A stretch of DNA of 64,000 nucleotides, taken from Mediterraneibacter glycyrrhizinilyticus. Its GTDB lineage: Bacteria > Bacillota > Clostridia > Lachnospirales > Lachnospiraceae. Positions 18,880-27,449 of this stretch are shown piece after piece; within the stretch, counting starts at the first letter, position 1; each line of letters begins with the position of its first letter. A model generated the notes under the pieces. That model was not told the DNA's origin, did no database searches, and saw nothing but the letters and a program-made list of their open reading frames with translations. A program made the translations under genes and the position numbers. The stretch covers positions 19,212-83,211 of the forward strand of contig NZ_JACJLR010000011.1 of the NCBI RefSeq assembly GCF_016902345.1, given 5' to 3'.

Positions 18880-21800
18880 ATGAAGGGACGGGCAAGAAAA
18901 AGAATATTGGCATATCTTCTGGCTGCAGCGGTCTTGGTCGGAGTGATCCCGTCTGTACCGCTCTACGCGGAGGCAGAGACAAAGCCGTCGGGAGAGGGGA
19001 CGCAGGAGTCACCTTATAAGATCACCAGCCAGGAGGAGCTGGAGTGGATCGGGCAGGAGCCGGACGCTGTCTACACGCTGGAAAATGATATCGCGCTGAG
19101 CGGTGAGTGGAAGCCCATAGATTTTTCGGGTGTATTTGACGGACAGGGACATACGGTCAGCGGTCTGAATGTGCCGCGGAGCAAGGGGTATACTTACGCA
19201 GGGCTTTTCGGCAATTGTTCCTCGGTTGAGATCAGCAACCTGACTGTGCAGATCGCAGACGGCGCCGAAGTGGCGGGATCATATGCCGGGGCAGTCGCTG
19301 GTTCATGTTACAGCCCGGATGAGGAGACTCCGAGCCGTATTACAAACTGTTATTCGGAAGGCGGAGCAGTAGTGCCCTCCGAGGGAACTTATTATGCGGT
19401 ATTGGGCGGTCTGGTCGGTTCTGCATCTGATGCGGTTGTGGAAGACTGCAGCTCGAGCTGCACTGCTGACGCGGCAGAGGGGGATATGCTGATCGAGGGA
19501 ATGACGGTTGAGGAGGATAACTATATTATAGAGAACATTTCTGATATGAATCCGGGGGCAGTGACGATCGCCACAGAATATACGTCATCAGACCCGGAAA
19601 ATTATCCCAGCCCATTGCCGCTTGAAGGAGACGATACAGGCAGCGCCGTTGACGTGGCCGGAGCATCTATGGCAGCGATATCAGGATGGACAAGGGAGTT
19701 CAGGTTCACTGCAAAGATACCAGGGGTTTATCAGATTGGTTTTCTGATAGACGGGAAGAAGATGGCTCAGACTGTGGTAACCGCTTATGGGGAGAACGGG
19801 GCGGAGCCGGAAGATATCTATACACTGGAGTACAACATGGCGGGGGCTGCTGCGAACGAGATACATGGAGGGAATTTTGGCGGTCTGGTCGGCGAGACTG
19901 AGGATACTACAATTCTTTACAGTTATGCGACGGGGGATGTAAATGTATTTATGATGCATTCAGATGCGCTGGCGTGGTACACGGGCGGTCTGATCGGGAC
20001 AGGGGAAAAGGATAACAGAGATTTTACAATAGTGGGCTGCGCATATGAGGGCGACATTTCCCTGAAAGTGAATTCCGGACAGGTTTATGCAGGCGGTCTT
20101 GTGGGATATAGCGATGGGATTGAGGCAATCAGCAGAAGCTATATGGCGGGCAGTCTGTATGTATCGGGCGCAGGCGGGAATGTTGGTGGTCTCATAGGCG
20201 GTCTGCTCAATGGTTCTGCAGAGAATTGTTTTGCCAACAGCTCTGTTGTCAGAGAAAATATAGGGGAACTTTCTTTCGCAGGCGCTACCAATAGCACAGC
20301 TGGTTTCGTTGGAAGAGCCAGTAATGCGTCTCTGTCAAACTGTTATACGGCGTCGTCGGTGGCGGGCGAAGAAGAGACGACTTTTGCGTTTTACGGCGAA
20401 GAAGAGTATCATCCGTCGACCTTTACAAACTGCTATTATGACAAGGAAAAAGCCAGTGAGGGGAATTCTCAGTGCGAAGGGCTGTCTGCGGAGCAGATGA
20501 AGTCAGAGGGCGGCATGCCCGGAATGGAATACGTAAACGGATGGGAGTTCCGCGATGGAGAGAACAACGGATACCCGGTACTGATAGGCGTGGACGCAAA
20601 TAAGGGCGCGGGTCCAGATCCCGGAACAGAGACGCCGGGCAGTGTGAGCCTTGTTATCCCGGATGGAATGGAACCGGGAGCTTATATGGGGTGCCTGGCA
20701 GAAATTATAACAGCCGACGGCAAGGCAGCCGGACAGAAATATTTCCTGGGGGATGCGGCGGTCGTATTCAGATTTGTAAAGCCGGGAACTTACTCTGTGA
20801 AGATGTCGAGAGACGGTAAAATCCTCGGACAGTGGGACGCGGTTCAGGTAGAAGCCGGAAAGGAGACGGCTGTGAATGCGGAAGGGCTGCCGAAATTCTG
20901 CAATGTTACGGTAAAAGCGCTTCTGTACTCCGGGGAAGAAACTTCTGAGGTTCAGATCCATTGGTATGACGGGGAGACTGAGGAGTACTTGTCAACCGGG
21001 AATACGATCGAAGGGGTGCTGCCGGGGAAAAAGCTGTTGTATCAGATCAGGCTGTCGCCTGGTCTGGAAGCGGACGGGTATATAAGCCCCGGGATGCAGG
21101 AACTGACCGTTGGGGAAGAGCAGGCACAGACAGTTCCATATTCATTGACCCTCATCGGGGAGATAAAAATATCCGGCACTGTGAGCCATGAAGGCAGGCC
21201 GGTTCCCAATGTGCCGGTCACGGTTTCGGCAGTGGATGGCTCCGGAATGGCGGCTGCGGTCACAGACGGGCAGGGATATTATGAACTCCCTGGCCCGTAC
21301 GGTATGGCGGAGCTGTATGTGAGGTCGGGAGATGCGTTGTACCGCGGGGAAAAAGAGATACAGGAAGACACCGTATGGGATGTGGAACTGCAGCAGTCTG
21401 ATGAGTACGTGATTACCCTGGACGTCACAAGACGGGATGCCGCTAAGAGCGGCAGTGAAGTCACATATCCTGCAGGCGGAAGCGAGGTATCTGTCCAGAT
21501 CTTCAATGAGAGAACCGGCAAATATCTGAACGGATACGCGGTGGAATATCCGGCGGTCTATATCGATGCTGCGGACGATGTGAAGGAGGGGGATACCCTG
21601 CGGATCGAAGTCTCGGATACCTCAGGGGAGTGCGACCCTGTAGAGACGACGGTAACGCTGGAAAAAGACGGAGAAAATGTGGCGGAAGCGCTTCTGGCAG
21701 AGCGGGGCGGCGCTGAGGTCAGCCTGGAGGGCGATGGCAAAGAGGCGGAACTCTTCCTCTACGGAGACGATGGCTCCCTCAGGGCAAAGACGACGGCCAC

Positions 21801-24800
21801 GGGAGGCCGGGGAACATTTACCGGATTAAAAAGCGGCGATTATCAGCTTGTGGCGGCAGAGAGCGGACAAGGTCTGGTTCCTGCGGCAAATATCGACGAA
21901 CTGGAACAGAGGCTGACAGACTGGGATATAAACAAGGCGGAAAAACTTCAGATCCGGGACGGAGTGATCTCAGAATGCGAGACTTCGGAGATATTTAGGG
22001 TAAGGCAGGAGGAAGAAAATCCCTATATCGTGCCGGAAAGCTGTTATTATGGCTTTTATGATGCCAGCTACTGGCTGTATGAGAGTATGATCTCACTGAA
22101 GGTGTCCTATGAATTTTCAGAAGACTCCTATGACCAGGTAGAGAACCCTGTGTTGGAGGTTACCCTGCCCCAGGGTATCACGCCCAGCGGTATGGAAGAA
22201 GTGTCTGCAGGACGCTGGCAGAGCAGGCTGCAATCCAGATCGGAAGAGAGATATTATTTCAGGCTGGAACGGGAAGAACTGACAGAAGACTGCTATTCAG
22301 AAGCAGCGCTGGTTTTTACGGCTGACGGGGAAGAATACCGGTATCCTCTGGGGACCGTCCATATCTCAGCGGATGAAGATCTGGGAGTGTATCTGTACGC
22401 CCCGGCGCAGACCAATGACAGAGAGATCCAGGTGTCCGTAGACACGCATCGGCTTACCGGCCTTCCGGTGGAGATCTATGACAACGGAGTCTGTGTTGCG
22501 TCAGTGAGCGCGCAAAAGAACTATGGCGCGGAGCTTATCGTACCTGTGACACTGCTCGGAAGCGGGGACTGGACACAGCATGAACTGTACGCGTCGGTGA
22601 AAAAGGAGAATGGAGAGATAATAGAGTCCCAGCGCAGACCGGTTATCTATAAGTCAAGCGGAGTTATCCTGGATTCTATAGAGATGATAGGACCGGACAA
22701 CACCCGGGCTGTACTTGGAGACTCAGGAACAAATCTGCTGACACTGTACGGTCTGCCCGCAGAGGTGACGTACCTGGCCAGATTTTCCGATCCGGAGGAG
22801 GACGCTGTCAAGAACGTGGAGTTTATCATCGAGGATATGTCCGGGGAGATCCATATCCTGAACGGCGAATATTTTGCGGACAGGCAGGCATGGGGCGCGA
22901 CGATGGAGGTGACGAATGCAACTCTGCCGGCGGAAGTGGGAGTGTCCTTCGCGGATGCCTCCGAGGACGCCCAGCTTACCTGGGAAGAAGCGGAAGTGTC
23001 TGTCAATCAGTGGATATCCACGCAGTTTCCGGACAGTCTGGCATACAGCGATATCCCTATGGATGGGGCGGTCATGGATGACGAGCTGACAGAGATCTGG
23101 AACGAGGCGACAGAGGCCATTGGAATGGAGATCACAGAGCAGGGAGACGGAGATTACAGCGTGGAGCTCCCCGGGGATATGGGAACCGTTGACATCACAA
23201 CAGAGATGATGGAAGAGCTTGATGTACCGGCGCTGCTGGAGGAAGGCTTTCGGGAAACGCAGCTGACTGATATGTCCGGCGAACCCGTAGACGACGGCTA
23301 TTACTTCCGGAGCCCGGAAGATGGTACGGTCGAGATTATTGACTCCGGGAAAAAAGAGCTCTATACCGCCAAGGTAAATTATAATGAGGATTCAGGCCTG
23401 CCATGGCCGGACGAACCGACGATGGAGGGGCTGGAGATAGGCAGAGATACGATTGAAAAGATGATGGCGGCAAGTGGATTCGACCCTGTCGATGCGGTTG
23501 ATGAGAAGCTGATGAAATACATTACAGACCAGCAGGTGAAAGCGGCGACTGCTCCTCTGGGAAGCGCCGAGTGGCTGAAGTACCACCAAAATGCAAAGTG
23601 GGCGCAGGGAATGCTGGATATGATGAGAAAAGTGGCTTCGGTCATGGAGAAGGTGGATAAAGTTGCGGGCCCGGTGGGAACAGTTTTGGAAACGTATGAT
23701 AAGCTCCATCAGCTTTGGGACGATCTGGGAACGCTTACAGATCTGATGTCGCGGGTGCCGGATGTAGAGGAGTGTCCGCAGGCGGCGTATGAGATCGGCA
23801 CACTCAATGATGATCTTGCGAGGCAGGCCAAATCGCTGATGAATCAGCTCATACTTATGGATATGAGCAATGCGCTGGCAGGAACCAAATCGGCCGGAGC
23901 TCTTCCGTTTCTGCTGGCCACCAGTGTCGCGGACACGGTATTGGTAAATGGGACTCAGGCCCAGATGGCAGAGATCGACTATGACCTTCAACAGCTTGAG
24001 ATCCTGTGCGGAAAGAAGCCGGACCCGAATCTCCGCCTTACAGTCCCCAAAACTCCGCGTGCAAAAGTGAGGATTCTGCTTGATCCGTCCGGCTATGTAT
24101 ATGAAGGAGTACCGTCCAACCGTGTGGAAGGTGTGACGGCGACGATCTTTTACAAGGAGAATAAAGATGATGAGACGGCGGTGTTCTGGGATGCGTGGAA
24201 CTATAACCAGCAGAATCCGCAGGTGACCGACCGGGAGGGCAGGTATGCATGGGATGTGCCTGCCGGATGGTGGCAGGTCAGGTATGAGAAAAAGGGGTAT
24301 ATCACCGCTTACAGCGAATGGATGGAGGTTCCGCCTCCGCGGACAGAAGTAAATGTACCAATCGTCTCCATGGCTCCGCCCGAGGTGAAGTCCGCGCAGT
24401 TCTATAAGGACAGCATCGAGCTGTACTTTACACAGTATATGGACCTTTCGTTCCTGGAGAATGGGGAGAGCATTTCCTGGAAGGTGACGCAGGACGGCAG
24501 TGAGGTGCCGGGAACCTGGAAGGCGGTCAAACCGGAAGAGGGAGCTGATCCGTCTGTCAGCTATGCGGCAGCGTTCTGTTTCGTGCCGGAGTCGGGACAA
24601 CTGTCCGGCGAATATGAACTGACGGTGGACTCGGCGAAGAACTATGCGGGGACCCTGATGGAGGAACCGCAGACGCTTAAGGGGACCGCTGCTGATAAAC
24701 CAGAGAAAATGACGGTCGACGTACAGGAGTCGCTAAAGTACGGAGATGCGGCGGAAGTGACTGTACAGCTTGAGCCGGGCGGGGGAAACCGGGAGATACA

Positions 24801-25659
24801 GATCGTGAATCATACGCCGGGAATTGTCACTGTCCCCGAAGAGAGTGTGACAACGGATGCAAATGGAACCGCTGTATTTCAGGTGACGGCAGGACTTCCG
24901 GGAACGGCGAATCTGGACATTTTGCTGGAAGACTCAGATCTGGCGGAAAGTGTGAGTTTTATTGTGGAGTCACCAGCCCCGAAGGCAGCGGCTGTGGAAG
25001 CGTCACCCGCCGGAGGAAAAGTGGAAGCGGGAACAGAAGTGAGTCTTCACACTAAGACGCCGGGGGCGTCCATCTATTACACGCTGGATGGAACGTGTCC
25101 ATGCGTGGAAGACAGTCCGTCGCGGCTTCTTTATACCGAGCCGATCAAACTGACTGAGCCCGGGGACGTTACGCTGATCGCATATGCAGTGAAGGAAGGA
25201 TATCGGGACGGTGGAACAAGCCGATATACCTACACTGTGACAGAGGAGACCGGGACGGATGAACCGGATAATCCGGATGAACCGGACAATCCGGATGAGC
25301 CGGATAGCCCGGATGAGCCGGATAGCCCGGATGAACCGGATAATCCAGGTGAGCCGGATAACCCGGATAACCCGGGAACAGATGAACCGGACGACCCGGA
25401 TAATCCGGACAATCCGGGACCGGATGAATCGGATAAGCCGGGAACAGATGAACCGGACACCCCAGACAACCAGGAAATGGACGGGCAGGATAAATCGGAC
25501 GGGGCGGAAACCGACACAGAAGCTCATGGTGAGAACGGAGCGGAAGCGGACAAGGCGGTTCAGAGCGGAGACTCAGAAGAATCAATTCTGCTGTGGAGTG
25601 TGATCCTTCTGGCAGCAGGCGCTGCAGTGTACAGAGGACTTTGCGGGAGAAAGAGGTAA
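18880..25659 (+). CDS. Giant surface protein with GLUG repeats, Ig-like domains and a C-terminal membrane anchor
   Basis: 2259 residues. A signal peptide comes first (RKRILAYLLAAAVLVGVIPS..., cut near YAEAE). Residues ~45-570 carry GLUG-type motifs (YAGLFGNCSS, GNFGGLVGETED, YAGGLVGYSDG, VGGLIGGLLNG). A carboxypeptidase-regulatory-like fold lies near 762 (ISGTVSHEGRPVPNVPVTV). A helical segment occupies ~1520-1700, then a second regulatory fold (VRILLDPSGYVYEGVPSNRVEGV), Ig-like domains, and a CHB_HEX-type unit near 2035 (IYYTLDGTCPC). A DEPDNP-repeat stalk spans ~2126-2197. It ends in SGDSEESILLW, a hydrophobic helix and GRKR. No canonical LPxTG is seen; SGD....W resembles the TGD variant used by many Lachnospiraceae. 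It is probably a wall or membrane adhesin. Its place between era and yqzL-recO suggests insertion. Confidence 0.85.
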   Translation: MKGRARKRILAYLLAAAVLVGVIPSVPLYAEAETKPSGEGTQESPYKITSQEELEWIGQEPDAVYTLENDIALSGEWKPIDFSGVFDGQGHTVSGLNVPRSKGYTYAGLFGNCSSVEISNLTVQIADGAEVAGSYAGAVAGSCYSPDEETPSRITNCYSEGGAVVPSEGTYYAVLGGLVGSASDAVVEDCSSSCTADAAEGDMLIEGMTVEEDNYIIENISDMNPGAVTIATEYTSSDPENYPSPLPLEGDDTGSAVDVAGASMAAISGWTREFRFTAKIPGVYQIGFLIDGKKMAQTVVTAYGENGAEPEDIYTLEYNMAGAAANEIHGGNFGGLVGETEDTTILYSYATGDVNVFMMHSDALAWYTGGLIGTGEKDNRDFTIVGCAYEGDISLKVNSGQVYAGGLVGYSDGIEAISRSYMAGSLYVSGAGGNVGGLIGGLLNGSAENCFANSSVVRENIGELSFAGATNSTAGFVGRASNASLSNCYTASSVAGEEETTFAFYGEEEYHPSTFTNCYYDKEKASEGNSQCEGLSAEQMKSEGGMPGMEYVNGWEFRDGENNGYPVLIGVDANKGAGPDPGTETPGSVSLVIPDGMEPGAYMGCLAEIITADGKAAGQKYFLGDAAVVFRFVKPGTYSVKMSRDGKILGQWDAVQVEAGKETAVNAEGLPKFCNVTVKALLYSGEETSEVQIHWYDGETEEYLSTGNTIEGVLPGKKLLYQIRLSPGLEADGYISPGMQELTVGEEQAQTVPYSLTLIGEIKISGTVSHEGRPVPNVPVTVSAVDGSGMAAAVTDGQGYYELPGPYGMAELYVRSGDALYRGEKEIQEDTVWDVELQQSDEYVITLDVTRRDAAKSGSEVTYPAGGSEVSVQIFNERTGKYLNGYAVEYPAVYIDAADDVKEGDTLRIEVSDTSGECDPVETTVTLEKDGENVAEALLAERGGAEVSLEGDGKEAELFLYGDDGSLRAKTTATGGRGTFTGLKSGDYQLVAAESGQGLVPAANIDELEQRLTDWDINKAEKLQIRDGVISECETSEIFRVRQEEENPYIVPESCYYGFYDASYWLYESMISLKVSYEFSEDSYDQVENPVLEVTLPQGITPSGMEEVSAGRWQSRLQSRSEERYYFRLEREELTEDCYSEAALVFTADGEEYRYPLGTVHISADEDLGVYLYAPAQTNDREIQVSVDTHRLTGLPVEIYDNGVCVASVSAQKNYGAELIVPVTLLGSGDWTQHELYASVKKENGEIIESQRRPVIYKSSGVILDSIEMIGPDNTRAVLGDSGTNLLTLYGLPAEVTYLARFSDPEEDAVKNVEFIIEDMSGEIHILNGEYFADRQAWGATMEVTNATLPAEVGVSFADASEDAQLTWEEAEVSVNQWISTQFPDSLAYSDIPMDGAVMDDELTEIWNEATEAIGMEITEQGDGDYSVELPGDMGTVDITTEMMEELDVPALLEEGFRETQLTDMSGEPVDDGYYFRSPEDGTVEIIDSGKKELYTAKVNYNEDSGLPWPDEPTMEGLEIGRDTIEKMMAASGFDPVDAVDEKLMKYITDQQVKAATAPLGSAEWLKYHQNAKWAQGMLDMMRKVASVMEKVDKVAGPVGTVLETYDKLHQLWDDLGTLTDLMSRVPDVEECPQAAYEIGTLNDDLARQAKSLMNQLILMDMSNALAGTKSAGALPFLLATSVADTVLVNGTQAQMAEIDYDLQQLEILCGKKPDPNLRLTVPKTPRAKVRILLDPSGYVYEGVPSNRVEGVTATIFYKENKDDETAVFWDAWNYNQQNPQVTDREGRYAWDVPAGWWQVRYEKKGYITAYSEWMEVPPPRTEVNVPIVSMAPPEVKSAQFYKDSIELYFTQYMDLSFLENGESISWKVTQDGSEVPGTWKAVKPEEGADPSVSYAAAFCFVPESGQLSGEYELTVDSAKNYAGTLMEEPQTLKGTAADKPEKMTVDVQESLKYGDAAEVTVQLEPGGGNREIQIVNHTPGIVTVPEESVTTDANGTAVFQVTAGLPGTANLDILLEDSDLAESVSFIVESPAPKAAAVEASPAGGKVEAGTEVSLHTKTPGASIYYTLDGTCPCVEDSPSRLLYTEPIKLTEPGDVTLIAYAVKEGYRDGGTSRYTYTVTEETGTDEPDNPDEPDNPDEPDSPDEPDSPDEPDNPGEPDNPDNPGTDEPDDPDNPDNPGPDESDKPGTDEPDTPDNQEMDGQDKSDGAETDTEAHGENGAEADKAVQSGDSEESILLWSVILLAAGAAVYRGLCGRKR
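25258..25470 (+). repeat. Imperfect 18-bp tandem repeat encoding DEPDNP stalk
   Basis: About a dozen diverged copies of GATGAACCGGATAATCCG and variants encode Asp-Glu-Pro-Asp-(Asn/Ser)-Pro. It is a wall-spanning acidic, proline-rich stalk and likely varies in copy number between strains. The repeat keeps minus-strand frames open by chance. Confidence 0.9.
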
Positions 25660-25995
25660 GAGAAGGAGACGGCCTCCTGCACAAAGTATCTTGTCTTTGG
25701 AAAAACAGTATCCTTATATCAAGTTGTTTTTAGTCCTGTTGTGTGTTACGCAGGAGAGGGGGACAGCGCTCTGGCCGTCCCCCCGGTATCTCTCAACTTT
25801 GCCACAGGCATCTGTGGCAAAGTTCTTATTTTCTGAGCCTGAATTCCAGGCATTGATCCAATGAGGAATAAGAAAACTGATATTGCGGAGCAATGCATGG
25901 ATGTTACGCCTTTGACACATCTCACAGATGTGATAAGATAGAGACACAGAGGGTTCTTTCCGTGCATTGCAGTGCAGACAGGAAAGGAGAACTCC
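25660..25995. other. Gene-less stretch holding two hairpins and a leader
   Basis: The stretch contains GGGGGAC/GTCCCCC (25758-25783) and the terminator at 25795-25834. After that an AT-rich leader with TTGACA at 25912-25917 (no good -10 at 17 bases) precedes the Rpn remnant. I see nothing else. Confidence 0.6.
25795..25834 (+). terminator. Intrinsic terminator of the giant surface protein gene
   Basis: AACTTTGCCACAG (25795-25807), a GCAT loop, a perfect complement at 25812-25824, then CTTATTTTCT. Confidence 0.8.
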
Positions 25996-26489
25996 ATGAC
26001 AGAGAAAAAGAACAGCTGCACAGAAGACAGTAACAATGATTTTATTATGCTTCCCACTGTGGATGTATGCTTTAAGGGACTGATGAATAATCCCAAAGTG
26101 AGAAAAGGTTTTATCGCTGCCCTGTTAAAAGAGGACCCGGAGAATATCCGGGAAACATCTTTGCTTCCGACTATACTCAGGCAGGACTATCCGGATGACA
26201 AACTGGGAGTGCTGGATGTCCGCGTTTTGATGGAAGACGGCAGGCAGCTTGACATGGAACTGCAAAAGCTTCCTGCAGATCTCAAAGATGGCGACGGTCT
26301 CATCGCCGTGGAATGCAGCGTGGGATCGAAAAGGGGATGGAGCAGGGAATACAGCAGGGCAGGAAGGAATTGATGGTCGAGATGCTCAAAAACGGGATGG
26401 AGCCGGAAGAGATCATGCGTCTGACCGGAGCAGGGGCGGAAGAAGTGAAAAAAGCCGCGGAAACAGCTGCTGTCAAGGCGTTTTTCTAA
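25996..26489 (+). pseudogene. Rpn/PDDEXK_2-family nuclease (transposase-like) remnant
   Basis: From ATG 25996 (after AAAGGAGA) the frame encodes the family N-terminus: FIMLPTVDVCFKGLMNNPKVR, GFIAALL, then TILRQDYPDDKLGVLDVRVLMEDGRQLDMELQ with the D...E.Q nuclease residues. Soon after, the frame changes and stops at 26373. In another frame, 26322-26489 encodes the usual C-terminal tail of the family: GIEKGMEQGIQQGRKELM, then EMLKNGMEPEEIMRLTG. The central ~150 residues are absent. This is a deletion plus frameshift of a full-length (~300 residue) Rpn-type gene. Rpn proteins are recombination-promoting nucleases often found as multicopy mobile-like genes. Confidence 0.85.
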
Positions 26490-26581
26490 AAAAAGAGCTG
26501 GTATTTTTTGCGGGGTATAGTGCTTTTCGGAATCGGAGAATCTAAGAGTATAGTTTTTAACACTTAAGAAGAGGTGAGCCG

Positions 26582-26755
26582 ATGCAGGGAACATATTGGG
26601 AGCAGTTCATGATGACGGGGAGCATAGAAGATTATCTAAACTATAAAATGGAGGAGAAAGATGACAGTGCTCCTCCTGACAGAAGGAAGGAACAATGTGA
26701 ATCAGATCGTACTTACAGGAATGGTGCTATCCACAGCTCCGGTGGGAGAATATGA
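26582..26755 (+). CDS. YqzL-like small protein
   Basis: 57 residues, ATG at 26582 after AAGAGGTGAG. The first 25 residues read TYWEQFMMTGSIEDYLNYK, matching the W..F..TG.I..YL..K pattern of the YqzL family (PF14006). Position is the strongest support: yqzL lies directly before recO in B. subtilis and relatives. The tail after ~residue 27 overlaps recO by 59 bases in another frame, which is unusual and may mean the original stop was lost. Function unknown. Confidence 0.7.
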   Translation: MQGTYWEQFMMTGSIEDYLNYKMEEKDDSAPPDRRKEQCESDRTYRNGAIHSSGGRI

Positions 26756-27437
26756 CCGAAGGGTCGTGATCCTGACGAAAGAGCAGGGGAAGATCTCAGC
26801 GTTCGCGAAAGGATCCAGAAGGCCGAACAGTCCTCTCGTGGGCGCGGTAAATCCATTCTCATTCGGAGAATTTACCATGTATGAGGGACGGACTTCATAT
26901 ACGATCCAGTCTGCCAGCATCTCTAATTATTTTGCGGAACTCAGGGAAGATGTGGTGGGCGCTTACTATGGTTTTTATTTTCTCGAATTTGCCAGTTATT
27001 ATACAAAAGAATACAATGATGAGCGGGAAATGCTGAAACTTCTCTACCAGACGCTGCGTGCGCTGATCAATCCGCACATTCCGAACCTGCTCATCCGATA
27101 CATATTTGAATTGAAAGCGCTGACCATCAACGGGCAGGCCCCCCAGGTGTTTCAGTGTGTGCAGTGTGGCGCTTCCGACAGACCGGCTGTGTTCAGTGCG
27201 GCAAAGGGCGGTCTGGTATGCAGTGAGTGCAGTGGGGATGTGATCGACGGCGTTGTCCTCGACAGATCGACTTTATATAGCATGCAATATATTGAAAGCG
27301 CGAAAATAGAGAAACTTTACACATTTACAGTGTCGGAGAAAGTGATGGATGAACTGGGGAAAGTGATGAAGAAGCTGACCGATATCTATGTGGATAAGCA
27401 TTTCAAATCACTGGATATCCTGGAGACTCTGCTGTAG
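26697..27437 (+). CDS. recO: DNA repair protein RecO
   Basis: 246 residues from GTG 26697 (MNQIVLTGMVLSTAPVGEYDRRVV), preceded by AAGGAAGG; this matches where the family normally begins. An in-frame ATG at 26661 with GGAGGAG upstream is a possible alternative adding 12 residues. The N-terminal OB fold contains GKISAFAKGSRRPNSPLVGAV, the typical RecO motif. A four-cysteine zinc site (CVQCG...CSEC) follows the helical domain. RecO loads RecA on SSB-coated DNA together with RecR. It follows the yqzL-like gene, and the accessory TPR gene lies 12 bases downstream. Confidence 0.95.
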   Translation: MNQIVLTGMVLSTAPVGEYDRRVVILTKEQGKISAFAKGSRRPNSPLVGAVNPFSFGEFTMYEGRTSYTIQSASISNYFAELREDVVGAYYGFYFLEFASYYTKEYNDEREMLKLLYQTLRALINPHIPNLLIRYIFELKALTINGQAPQVFQCVQCGASDRPAVFSAAKGGLVCSECSGDVIDGVVLDRSTLYSMQYIESAKIEKLYTFTVSEKVMDELGKVMKKLTDIYVDKHFKSLDILETLL

Positions 27438-27449
27438 GAGGGAAAGAAA

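Noticed and set aside
25258..25470. Regular repeats that might suggest a CRISPR array
   Set aside because: Units are directly adjacent, diverged and in frame with a coding sequence; there are no spacers and no cas genes.
24948..25690. Three long overlapping minus-strand reading frames opposite the end of the giant surface protein
   Set aside because: They are held open by the 18-bp DEPDNP-coding repeat, give low-complexity translations and have no ribosome sites.
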